From Phycisphaeraceae bacterium (lineage in GTDB: Bacteria; Planctomycetota; Phycisphaerae; Phycisphaerales; UBA1924), in NCBI GenBank assembly GCA_019454185.1, contig CP075368.1:2831649-2895648 (forward strand): DNA of 64,000 nt, given 5' to 3'. This document shows positions 1 to 8,154 of this stretch, one piece after another (position 1 is the stretch's first letter; each line of letters starts with the position of its first letter). Below the pieces are notes generated by a model. That model did not search any database and was not told the DNA's origin. It was given only the letters and a program-made list of their open reading frames with translations. The position numbers were made by a program, and so were the translations under genes.

Positions 1-275
1 GACAGGGCATGATGGGCTCCGCCGCGGCACACTACGACGGCATCAAGGCATTCTCAGAAACCGACTTCACCGACGATCTCACATCCATCAACGTGCCGAC
101 CCTCGTCATGCACGGCGACGATGACCAGATCGTCCCCATCGACAACTCCGCACGCCTCGCCGCCAAACTCCTGAAACGATCAACCCTCAAGGTCTACCCC
201 GGCCTCCCGCACGGCATGGCCACAACCCACGCCGACATCACGAACGCTGATCTCCTCGCATTCATCACCGAGTAG
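1..275 (+). CDS. Alpha/beta hydrolase, C-terminal part only
   Basis: This is the last ~90 residues of an alpha/beta-hydrolase-fold enzyme whose start lies before the window. It carries the typical end of the fold: strand-loop [15 protein letters not shown] with the acidic catalytic residue (GDDDQIVP), then YPGLPHGM with the catalytic histidine. The spacing resembles cofactor-free haloperoxidase/esterase-like members. The nucleophile serine elbow is outside the window, so substrate and exact family cannot be judged. The frame is open from the first bases to the stop at 273-275. Confidence 0.8.
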   Translation, partial: QGMMGSAAAHYDGIKAFSETDFTDDLTSINVPTLVMHGDDDQIVPIDNSARLAAKLLKRSTLKVYPGLPHGMATTHADITNADLLAFITE

Positions 276-533
276 CGCCCCGCCCCATCACCAATCGCAA
301 CACTCCCCACGTGCCATCGAAGTCGCCGCCCGTCGCGACTCGATGCTGACTCGCGCCATCACCGACCGCATTCCACCACCTGCCCTCAATGCTGACGCTG
401 CGGAGCAGCGAGCGACGGTTGCCAGACCCAAGGCGCACGCCGAAGGCGTCGCCGCAGGGTCTGGTACAAGTCCCCCGCGCAGCGCATCCTTTGAACGCCT
501 TCGAGTCGCCGAAGGCGACGCTCCCAAAGGGAG
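276..533. other. Non-coding stretch with two strong hairpins before the IS
   Basis: No convincing gene is present; overlapping open frames on both strands lack a ribosome-binding site and family resemblance. Two adjacent hairpins are visible: GTCGCC/GGCGAC around 506-520 and GCTCCC/GGGAGC around 520-534, directly against the left end of the insertion sequence. They may end transcription of the upstream hydrolase, although there is no T tract. Confidence 0.5.
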
Positions 534-1529
534 CCCCGGGCGCGAGAGCATTTTGCGCCATGTGTTCCAAGTGTTTCCATTGTGGAGACTTGCGCGATCT
601 GATGGCTCATGCCATGCTCGGTCCCACTGGTGGAGCTGCCAGACAGGAGACCGAGCATGGACAACGCGAGTTGGAGGGTGTTGGCGGCGAGCGTGCGGAA
701 GCTGGATCGGAGCCCGCGTGGCGGTCGCTTCACCTTCACCGATGCGGACATCGTGCTGACCTTTCTCTGGGCCGTCTTGCACCGACGACCCACCTCCTGG
801 GCGTGCCGACGCGATGCATGGCCGTTGTGGCGGCGTGGTCGATTGCCCTCGCCAAGCAGGATGAGCCGGCGGCTGAGAACCACCAGCGTCCAGGCGTTAC
901 TTGCCGCGGCGGAGGCGGAGAATCTGGTCTCTGCATCGGGAGCGTTGGTGCTGGCTCTTGACGGCAAGGCCCTGCGCGTCGCCTCGCACTCCGGAGACCG
1001 GACCGCGACCTTCGGCGCATGGGGACTGCGCGGCTACAAGCTCCATGCGATCTGCGATCTCGCGGGCTCGATCGTCTCCTGGCGTCTCACGCCCATGCAC
1101 TGCCATGAAGCAGTGATGGCCAAGCGGATGATGCGAGACATGGAGTTGAACGGGTATGTGCTGGCCGACTCGAACTACGACAGCGTGAAGCTCTATGAAC
1201 TCTGCGCGTGCAAGGGCGGACAACTGGTGGTTCCGCGGAAGGACTGCCGCGTGGGTCGCGGCGTGCGGCGGTCCGGAACGCATCCGGACCGCCGTCGAGC
1301 CATCGACATGCTGGAGCAGAGCATGACGGGCTTCGGCAGGGGCCTGCTGTCACTCCGGCGCGTGATCGAGCGTGTGTTTGCACGCCTGGAAATGACCCAC
1401 CATGTGGGGCTTATCCCGCCGCACGTGCGCGGCATCGAGCGGGTCCGTCGATGGATCCAAGCCATCATCATCCTTGATCGACACACACAGGCAATGAAGC
1501 GATGACGCAAAAAGCTCTCGCGCTCGGGG
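534..1529 (+). mobile_element. IS5-like insertion sequence with 28-bp terminal inverted repeats
   Basis: The ends at 534-561 and 1502-1529 form imperfect inverted repeats of 28 bp (about 25 of 28 positions match; both contain GCGCGAGAGC). They bracket one transposase gene, giving an element of about 996 bp. The right repeat contains the stop codon of the transposase. I see no clear target-site duplication, so the outer boundary may be off by a few bases. Confidence 0.75.
657..1505 (+). CDS. IS5-family-like DDE transposase
   Basis: A 282-residue DDE transposase. The catalytic triad can be read directly: D102 in LALDGKAL, D171 in LADSNYDS (the DxxYD signature of IS5/IS4-type enzymes) and E238 in RRVIERVF. 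The start at 657 (MDNASW) is preferred over the in-frame ATG at 609 because the usual N-terminus of this family starts near here. The N-terminal ~70 residues are Arg-rich and form the DNA-binding region. The gene fills the element between the inverted repeats and looks intact. Confidence 0.85.
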   Translation: MDNASWRVLAASVRKLDRSPRGGRFTFTDADIVLTFLWAVLHRRPTSWACRRDAWPLWRRGRLPSPSRMSRRLRTTSVQALLAAAEAENLVSASGALVLALDGKALRVASHSGDRTATFGAWGLRGYKLHAICDLAGSIVSWRLTPMHCHEAVMAKRMMRDMELNGYVLADSNYDSVKLYELCACKGGQLVVPRKDCRVGRGVRRSGTHPDRRRAIDMLEQSMTGFGRGLLSLRRVIERVFARLEMTHHVGLIPPHVRGIERVRRWIQAIIILDRHTQAMKR

Positions 1530-1596
1530 GCCGGGCGGGCAACGGTGGAGTGGGCGTGAAGTCCGAAGCCGCGTTCCGGCGGCCCAGAGGTGAAAC

Positions 1597-1818
1597 ATGA
1601 GCAAGCCGACCAGCACCGAGATCGTGTTCATCGTCGAGGACGACCCGGAGGGCGGCTTCGTCGCCTCCGCGCTCGGACACTCGGTCGTAACGCAGGCAGC
1701 GACGCTCGATGCCCTGAAGCAGGCGCTACGCGACGCAGTCGCCTGCCACTTTGACGATGCGGAGCGTCCGAAGATGATCCGGCTCCACTATGTGCGTGAC
1801 GAGGTGATCGCGGCATGA
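1597..1818 (+). CDS. HicB-like antitoxin
   Basis: A 73-residue protein with the compact HicB-type fold pattern: IVFIVEDDPEGGFVA (strand-turn-strand) followed by a helix rich in Leu/Ala and a short C-terminal strand ending VRDEVIAA. Such proteins usually neutralise a HicA mRNA interferase encoded immediately downstream. The stop overlaps an ATG (ATGA at 1815-1818) that opens a HicA-like reading frame, but that frame is broken after 16 codons. The antitoxin is therefore probably an orphan remnant of a toxin-antitoxin pair next to the IS element. Database entries of this kind are often misnamed 2-oxoisovalerate dehydrogenase. Confidence 0.65.
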   Translation: MSKPTSTEIVFIVEDDPEGGFVASALGHSVVTQAATLDALKQALRDAVACHFDDAERPKMIRLHYVRDEVIAA

Positions 1819-1865
1819 AGCTGCCGCGTGACCTCTCCGGCAACGATCCAGACGACAGTGGCTGA
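1815..1865 (+). pseudogene. Truncated HicA toxin remnant
   Basis: The frame starts MKLPRDLSG, the typical beginning of HicA proteins (MKLPRDxSG), overlaps the HicB-like stop by four bases and then ends at TGA 1863-1865 after 16 residues. Family members have about 60-80 residues including a conserved GSH motif, which is absent here. This is read as the 5' stump of a deleted or broken toxin gene. Confidence 0.6.
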
Positions 1866-1898
1866 GAGGGACATCGCCTCAGCATACCAGCACTTCTG

Positions 1899-3296
1899 TC
1901 ACGGTCCGCCAGCCGGACGCACGATGTGGAATGGTGAAGTGGTCTCGACGGTGCTCATCGGCATCGTGAATGAGCCATGCCAGTACGTGTCGCGTTCATA
2001 GTCGCAGATCGCGACTCGTGGGTCTCCGGTCAGTCGAACGTCCCACTGGTCGCTCGACAGCGTGTCGCGCGTGGGAGGCAGCACCAACCAATGAAGACGG
2101 GCGATGCTGGGCGATTTCCACATGCTGTTGGAGTATGGGAGCAGGTATGCGCCAGTGGCTACGACCAGGCCGTTCCGTAGCACCTCGACGCGAAAGCCGA
2201 CGGCGCACGCCTGCGCGCTCGCGGCCCGGCCGCCGATCTGACGGAAGTGCAGTCCAACGCCGCCACCAGAATCGAACGAAAGCGCGACGGACACAGTGGC
2301 CATAAGCCGCCGCCAGTCCTCCTGATTCGTCGAAGGGCGGATGATCGACTCAAGCGGGGTGTCGACGACCCTCGCGATCACGATCCTGTCTCGCCAAACG
2401 ACGCCGTCCTTGACGGCCCGCTTGATATGCTGTCCGCCTCGCTTCTTTGTGACCTTCCGCTGGATCAGCAGTTCGACCTCGATGTTGACGCAATCGCCTT
2501 CCGCGTTTCCGAGATCGAGCCAACCAAGTGCGCCGCGCGTGCCAATTGATAAGCCGGGCGTCGGGCCAGCGTACGACCATTCTCGCGAGCCCACCTGTCG
2601 TGCGCGAACCCTGAAGGTCCGCGAGAGGACGCCAAGCCGGTCGGGCATCGTTGCAGATGCCCACGCGGCGACATCGCGCGGCCACACATCCCTCGTGTGA
2701 AGCATCTCCTCCGCGACATTGTCATCGAGGCGCTCGGTTGCGATACGCCATGCGACCATCGACATATCGCCCGAGTTCATTCGAGTAACGAGCTCAATCA
2801 TGAAGCGCTCGCCAAGATTGGATGCGGGTGGCGGGGGTGGCGGGGGTGGCGGGGGCGGCGGGGCCGGGAACGTGAACATGGCCGGTGATCTTGTCTGAAA
2901 CAAAGCTGCTTGCCACGTCACATCATCCATCGGCGCGAACGCCGCGAGAGCGATGGTCGGCACCGCCCCGATCCACCCTCGCGCCAGCACCCGATCACGC
3001 GCACTCCAGCCGTAGAGCGCAAACAGAATCGCCACCGCCGCGAATGTCGCCGTCCATGGCCGCCTCCTCGCCTTCCTCAGCCGCCTCTCCGTGCGGCTCA
3101 CCTTGCCACACTCCGAACACGTCCACGGCGGCTCAGCCGCTGCTTCCACAGCCCCCTTCATGTCATACCAGCACTTCGGGCACCGCAGCCGCCCACGCGC
3201 CCGATCCCAGAACATCGCCCACAGAAACAGCACGCCCCCCATCACGCCGAGCGCAATCGCAACCGCATTCCAGATGAGAGCGGGGGAGAGAGCCAC
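1899..3296 (-). CDS. Zinc-ribbon membrane protein, paralogue 1 (unknown function)
   Basis: About 465 residues. The N-terminus holds a membrane helix (LIWNAVAIALGVMGGVLFLW), then a four-cysteine zinc ribbon (CPKCWYDMKG ... CSECG), an Arg-rich stretch and a second membrane helix ending YGWSARDRVLARGWIG. A run of about 13 prolines (encoded near 2823-2865) links this to a large soluble domain that I do not recognise. A GTG start at 3296 is chosen because paralogue 2 begins MSLSPALIWN at the same point, and a TGGTATGCT box lies 6 nt upstream, which would give a leaderless mRNA. It differs from paralogues 2 and 3 in lacking their secretin-like C-terminus. Confidence 0.7.
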   Translation of the reverse strand: MALSPALIWNAVAIALGVMGGVLFLWAMFWDRARGRLRCPKCWYDMKGAVEAAAEPPWTCSECGKVSRTERRLRKARRRPWTATFAAVAILFALYGWSARDRVLARGWIGAVPTIALAAFAPMDDVTWQAALFQTRSPAMFTFPAPPPPPPPPPPPPASNLGERFMIELVTRMNSGDMSMVAWRIATERLDDNVAEEMLHTRDVWPRDVAAWASATMPDRLGVLSRTFRVRARQVGSREWSYAGPTPGLSIGTRGALGWLDLGNAEGDCVNIEVELLIQRKVTKKRGGQHIKRAVKDGVVWRDRIVIARVVDTPLESIIRPSTNQEDWRRLMATVSVALSFDSGGGVGLHFRQIGGRAASAQACAVGFRVEVLRNGLVVATGAYLLPYSNSMWKSPSIARLHWLVLPPTRDTLSSDQWDVRLTGDPRVAICDYERDTYWHGSFTMPMSTVETTSPFHIVRPAGGP

Positions 3297-3383
3297 GGAT
3301 GGAGCATACCACGACGCGCGGATCGAGCGTGATGTTGTCGCCCGTTTCTGCCTCACGTCGAGGCGTCACCCATGGCGTGCGGG

Positions 3384-4928
3384 TCATCCCCCGCTACCGG
3401 GCTGCGGTCGTGCCGGCGGGACCGACTCGCGCTCCGGCGCGGCGTAATCCATCAGGAACCGCGCGACGCGGGCGTGAACCGCGGGCGTCGAGTTGACCAC
3501 GAAGAGAGAACCAACCGCCCGGATGTTTGCGCCGTTGTCGATCCAGCCTTCATCTGCCGCGCGCCGGATCAGTTCATCAAGAGTGGGCTGAACGGCACCC
3601 GCACGGCCGAGATCGTCTCTCGTCAAGCCGTTCCCGTCTTCAACGAGCAACGGCTTCAGCGAGTACACGCGCGGTGCCACACAGTGAAAGAGTGCCCGAC
3701 GATCTCCTACCTCGATGCCAGCACTGGAATGCGTCCAATGGATGCGGTCGCGCGAGCTCGGAACCGACAGTGCCGCGACGAGAGCATCGCATGCCTCGCT
3801 CACCGTCGCCCGCGGCGGCAGATCCACCCTTGCGCCAGTGTCTACGAGAGTCGGATCAAGGAAGACGCGACGCCCGGAGACCTCCTCAATCACGCGGCAT
3901 AGTTCGTCAAGCGTGGGACTGGCGTTCATGTGCGGCAGTGCCAGGTTACGGAATGAGTCTGCAACAGCCAGGTCTGCCAAGGAATCCTTCGGCACCGCGG
4001 TGCGAGTGTTCGACGCCGACAAGAGCAAGTCCGCACACACCTTTGCACGCCTGACCGAGTCCGGCGGACCAAAGAACAACAGAACGCTGTGAAGATCGAC
4101 GCATAATGCGCTTGGCGAATGCTGAGGCAAATGCCCGGAGTCGCGATCGAGTCGAAAGTCGGCAATAAGCGAGGCACCGCTGGAAACGCTCTTGAGAAGC
4201 TCTTCGATGGTGAGCCGCCGCTCCTCCGTACTCCGGCCCCTGCTGACGCTGCGTGTGCGTTTCACAAGTGTCCGGATGTCGATCGAGGCAACAACCGGCA
4301 CCGCGGCGTTTACGCGCTCCCCGACTCTCGTTGGTCTCGTGGGGACACCGCGTGACATGTCAAGCGGCACAATTCCGACGCGCCCGAGGTCCCGGACGAT
4401 TGTGCGTGCCCACAGACGCGACTGAATAGGACCTATCGCGCGAGCGTCGAGCCGCGCTGTACGCTCGCTTCGAACTTTATCACGCCACGTTGGGGGTGCC
4501 ATGGGTGCCGGCCACGCCGACCAGTCACTCCAGACCCCTGGCAGTGTGTGCTCATCATGCAGCCCGGGAACGACCACCAGCGCAGTCGTCGGCACCGCCC
4601 CAATCCACCCTCGCGCCAGCACGCGATCACGCGCGCTCCAGCCATAGACCGCAAGCAGAATCGCCACCGCCGCGAACGTCGCAGTCCATGGCCGCCTCCT
4701 CGCCTTCCTCAGCCGCCTCTCCGTGCGGCTCACCCTCCCGCACTCCGAACACGTCCACGGCGGCTCAGCCGCTGCTTCCACAGCCCCCTTCATGTCATAC
4801 CAGCACTTCGGGCACCGCAGCCGCCCACGCGGCCGATCCCAGAACATCGCCCATAGGAAAAGCACGCCGCCGATCACGCCGAGAGCGATCGCGGCTGCAT
4901 TCCATATGAGGGCCGGGCTGAGGGACAT
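3384..4928 (-). CDS. Zinc-ribbon membrane protein, paralogue 2, with secretin/STN-like C-terminus
   Basis: A 514-residue paralogue of its neighbour with near-identical first ~110 residues: membrane helix, CPKCWYDMKG/CSECG zinc ribbon, second helix, ARGWIGAVPT. The C-terminal third (from LDELCRVIEEVSGRRV through VYSLKPLL to LFVVNSTPAVHARVARFLMDYAA) resembles the short repeats of secretin N-domains and planctomycete proteins with a YxVxDLL ... VxxTPxxHxxVxxLL pattern; that assignment is inference. The start is supported by alignment with the paralogues, and TGGTATGCT ends 6 nt before the ATG. Function is unknown. Confidence 0.7.
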   Translation of the reverse strand: MSLSPALIWNAAAIALGVIGGVLFLWAMFWDRPRGRLRCPKCWYDMKGAVEAAAEPPWTCSECGRVSRTERRLRKARRRPWTATFAAVAILLAVYGWSARDRVLARGWIGAVPTTALVVVPGLHDEHTLPGVWSDWSAWPAPMAPPTWRDKVRSERTARLDARAIGPIQSRLWARTIVRDLGRVGIVPLDMSRGVPTRPTRVGERVNAAVPVVASIDIRTLVKRTRSVSRGRSTEERRLTIEELLKSVSSGASLIADFRLDRDSGHLPQHSPSALCVDLHSVLLFFGPPDSVRRAKVCADLLLSASNTRTAVPKDSLADLAVADSFRNLALPHMNASPTLDELCRVIEEVSGRRVFLDPTLVDTGARVDLPPRATVSEACDALVAALSVPSSRDRIHWTHSSAGIEVGDRRALFHCVAPRVYSLKPLLVEDGNGLTRDDLGRAGAVQPTLDELIRRAADEGWIDNGANIRAVGSLFVVNSTPAVHARVARFLMDYAAPERESVPPARPQPGSGG

Positions 4929-5075
4929 GACCGGAGCATACCACGACTCCGCGGGCAGACTTATGGAGTGTTCGCCTTACGCCGCAGGCAAGAACCGTTC
5001 GACGAGTGGGCGTGGCGCATGAAACCCTGCCCGGTGTGGCAGCCCGCCGGGCGCTTGTCGTTCAACTTGGATGCT

Positions 5076-6590
5076 CTATCGTCCGGTGTTCTGCCCGCGC
5101 TGCTCATTGGCGTTTAGTTCGTGGTCTTCCGCTGCATACTCCATCAGGAATCGAGCGACACGGGCATGGGTGGTCGCAGTGGCGTTGACAACCAGCCATG
5201 AGCCAATGGCAACAACGCGATCATCTGAGCTGCCTACACCGCTTTGTTTGAAGGAGAATGTGCGAAGGGCCTGCAGAAGCGCTTCGCGCTCGGATGTGCG
5301 GTTCGTCGTCGTGCTATCGAGTGGGAGACGTTTGTCAAGGAGCTCTTCGATGGAGTAGACACGTGGTTCCAGCATACACGGTCGTTCGAGCGGCATGAAG
5401 AACTCAATCTCCTGATCGGTGATCGTCCAGAGCACCTTGTCATATCCTGGAGATGGCCTCAATGCGTGGGCGATGCGGTCGCAGAAGTCCGCCACGTGGT
5501 GTGCGTCTCTCATGTCCACGGCTTTGCTTGGGCGATCCCTTGCGCGTGTGAATCGCACGCTTCGTCCGGTGAGGCGCTCCAACCTCGTGGAGGCATCATC
5601 GAGCGAGACATCCCCATCTGAGGTCGTGTCGCACGGAATGGCCTCAAGCTCGCGCAGGGCCGACAGATCGTGGGCTGATCGCGATGGGATGAGCGAGGGT
5701 GCGGTGGCAGCGACTCGAAGTGCGGCATCGAACTGCGAGAGTCGCAGCATCGCGCAACGCGGCCCGACAAAGAGAGACTCGCTGGCCATGGCAATATGGA
5801 GCGACATGGACGAGGGATCGCCGCGTGGAAAGCCGATAGCCCAACTGTTCATGCTCAGCGGCTGCTTGGCAACCTCGTCGCACGCGAGGCGCCATTCGTT
5901 GAGGAGGCGATCCTGTGGCCAGTTCGCGCGATCGCCTCGGCTCAGCACGGGGCGAAGGACGAGTGAGCGTTGGATCACGCCGCATTGAGGGTCGTCGTCT
6001 CCACGATTCTCTGAGTGAGCTGACAGATCCTGTTTGACTAAGTCGCCGCAGCCAGCACGCCGCAAGTCTGCTTGGAGCGTTCGTCGCCACACCCACATGT
6101 GCGGCACTCGCATGTCGCCGGCCAAGTATCACCTCATGCACTCGTGCTTGATGCTCCCAGATTGGACAGGCGGCGTTCCATCGAAGCGGTGATTGAGATA
6201 GAGCGATGACCACTTGTCATACCCGGCCGGTATCGAGACGAGCACCATTGTGGGTACTGCACCGATCCATCCTCGCGCAATCACGCGGTCGCGTGTTGTC
6301 CAGCCATACAGCACCAACATGATGAGCGTGGTCGCGAGCGTCGCGATCAACTTCCGCTTCTTGGTGCGTCTCAGCCGCCTCTCCGTGCGGCTCACCCTCC
6401 CACACTCCGAACACGTCCACGGTCCCTCCGCCTTCGCCTCCACCGCCCCCTTCATGTCGTACCAGCACTTCGGGCACCGCAGCCGCCCACGCGCCCGATC
6501 CCAGAACATCGCCCACAGGAACAGCCCGCCCCCGATCACGCCCAGCGCGATCGCGGCCGCGTTCCAGATGAGCATGGGTGAGAGTTGCAC
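5076..6590 (-). pseudogene. Zinc-ribbon membrane protein, paralogue 3, split by an in-frame TGA
   Basis: The N-terminal part (start GTG 6590, VQLSPMLIWN) has the family helix-zinc ribbon-helix unit (CPKCWYDMKG ... CSECG). The frame is interrupted at 6129-6131 by TGA and continues in the same frame (YLAGDMRVPH) to 5076. The downstream part carries the same secretin-like end as paralogue 2 (RVYSIEELL ... LVVNATATTHARVARFLMEYAA). Because both halves are in register with no length change, a single nonsense substitution is the simplest reading. The second half could be translated alone from TTG 6125, without its membrane anchor. A sequencing error is also possible. Confidence 0.7.
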
Positions 6591-6689
6591 GGCTGCCAGT
6601 CTACTCGGGCACTCGCTCGGTGCGGCATCTCTCAAGCGGCACTCGGCACTTCACACGGGGCTGCACTACGTCTCACACCCAAGGGACAA

Positions 6690-6715
6690 CCGCCGACCCC
6701 TTGCGGGATCGGCGG
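6690..6715 (-). terminator. Hairpin between the PEP-CTERM gene and paralogue 3
   Basis: CCGCCGA and TCGGCGG form a 7-bp stem, with a further CCC/GGG pair inside. On the minus strand it follows the end of the PEP-CTERM gene and is followed by TTGTCCCTT. A plausible transcription terminator, though the T tract is weak. Confidence 0.5.
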
Positions 6716-6799
6716 CTGCGTTGGAGGTCGCGTGTTGTCGGCACGATGTGCCGAGGTTGATCGTGCCGGCTCAGGAGTTCAGCCAGAGCAGACGCGGGT

Positions 6800-7897
6800 T
6801 CAGCGGCGCCGGCGAGCCGCGAGCAGGCCGCCGAGGCCGAGCACCGCGAGCGAGCCGGGGGTGGGGATCGTCACGGACCATCCGATGATGCCGAAGCCGC
6901 CTTCGGGGCGACCAGCGCCGACGATGGTCTTGCCATCCTCGGAGATGCCGAGCGGCAGCGAGAGGATGATCCCCTGCGTGTCGATGCCGAGCGACTGGAC
7001 ATAGGTGGTCAGGTTGACCATGCCCATGCCCTCGCGCCAGATGAACCCCTCGCCGCCCGTGGGGAAGCCGAAGCCGCGCTCGAAGCCGACGATGGTCGAG
7101 CCGTCGCCGCTGATAGATGTGGCGCTGCCTCTGACAAAGAACCCGCCAGCGAGCATGCCGAGTTCCTGCAGGCCTGTGGCCTCGCTCCAGCGCCAGGCCT
7201 GAGAGGTGGGGCCATTGCCGCCGACGACCCAGGTGCCGGCCGAGTCCACATCGCTCGCCTCGCTGACAGAGAAGCCGTCCTGATCTGTGATGACGGTCTG
7301 GACGCCGTTGCGCCACACCGCCGCCTGGCGGAAGCCGTCAGTGGCGTCCTGCCAGCCGACGATGACGGATCCGTCATAGTTCGCGGCATTGGCGCGAGTC
7401 GAGCGACCCGCAACGGTTGAGCCCATGTCAGCGACGCCCGATCCCGCGGTCCAGTTGATCGCGTGTGCCGAGCCGGCGTTGATCCAACCGAGGCCGACAA
7501 CCGTGTTGCCATCGCCGGAGATCCCCCAGCCGCTGGAAGCGGAGCCATCAGAGGATGCGCCGAGCGAGCCGAGCGAGGTCCACGTGGAGGACGCGGTGCT
7601 GTAGCGGCCCATCTCGTAGAAGCCCGACGCGCCGTTGAGGAGCGTTCCGGAGATGTACGCGCCGTCGTGGGAGATGTTGACCTGGCCGCCGCGCATCCCC
7701 CCGCCGATGTTGACACGACCGGCTCCTGCGGTCCAGGTGTAGACGGGTCCATCGGGGTTCTGGTCGGAACCGACGACGAGCCCGCCGTTGGTGGCGTCGG
7801 AAGGCCACCAGCCGGTACCGAGGTTGTGGAACTGGGCGTGGGCGAAGCCCGAGACAGCGGTGACTGCTGCGAGAGCGAGAAGCGTGCGGACGGTCAT
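6800..7897 (-). CDS. Secreted HAF-repeat protein with PEP-CTERM-like sorting tail
   Basis: 365 residues. The N-terminus is a signal peptide (MTVRTLLALAAVTAVSGFAHA). The body consists of repeats containing G-x-N/D-G-x-x-V-V-G (for example DGNTVVGLGW, DGSVIVGWQD, DGSTIVGFER), as in extracellular HAF-type repeat proteins with a beta-propeller-like outline. The C-terminus IPTPGSLAVLGLGGLLAARR followed by Arg is a PEP-CTERM-like anchor (Pro motif, hydrophobic helix, basic end), normally cut and handled by an exosortase, none of which is encoded in this window. A GGAG ribosome-binding site lies just upstream of the ATG. Confidence 0.8.
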   Translation of the reverse strand: MTVRTLLALAAVTAVSGFAHAQFHNLGTGWWPSDATNGGLVVGSDQNPDGPVYTWTAGAGRVNIGGGMRGGQVNISHDGAYISGTLLNGASGFYEMGRYSTASSTWTSLGSLGASSDGSASSGWGISGDGNTVVGLGWINAGSAHAINWTAGSGVADMGSTVAGRSTRANAANYDGSVIVGWQDATDGFRQAAVWRNGVQTVITDQDGFSVSEASDVDSAGTWVVGGNGPTSQAWRWSEATGLQELGMLAGGFFVRGSATSISGDGSTIVGFERGFGFPTGGEGFIWREGMGMVNLTTYVQSLGIDTQGIILSLPLGISEDGKTIVGAGRPEGGFGIIGWSVTIPTPGSLAVLGLGGLLAARRRR

Positions 7898-7998
7898 TTC
7901 AATACTCCGTTGTGAAGCCCGAGGTGCGGCGCCTCCCTGTGGCGAACACGCGCGGGCGGTTGGTGTCGAGGACCACTGTACCGAAGCAGCCCCGTCTT

Positions 7999-8024
7999 CG
8001 CAAGTGTTTATATAAACATTTTCG
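7999..8024. promoter_or_regulatory. 26-bp imperfect palindrome between divergent genes
   Basis: The core TGTTTATATAAACA at 8005-8018 is a perfect 14-bp palindrome; two more matched pairs (A-T) and an outer CG/CG pair extend it to 7999-8024. It lies in the 254-bp gap between the divergent PEP-CTERM gene and the HTH-protein gene, in otherwise GC-rich DNA. It is a good candidate operator for a dimeric regulator, possibly the HTH protein itself. Confidence 0.55.
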
Positions 8025-8154
8025 TAGACATTCGTGGCGTGCTCGCGACTTTTCTGCTACGCTGAGTCTGTGGCCCATTGTTACACCCATTGCCGGACAA
8101 CTTGTTCGTATTACGTTCGTATATTAGTGTCTGAAAGTCTGATTTCGACTCGTG

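Noticed and set aside
5076-6125. Independent gene starting at TTG 6125
   Set aside because: It continues in register from the upstream half of paralogue 3 and aligns with the C-terminus of paralogue 2, so a split gene is the better reading.
6129-6131. TGA as selenocysteine or recoded sense codon
   Set aside because: No cysteine or catalytic site is expected at this position in the paralogues, and all other genes here use TGA as stop.
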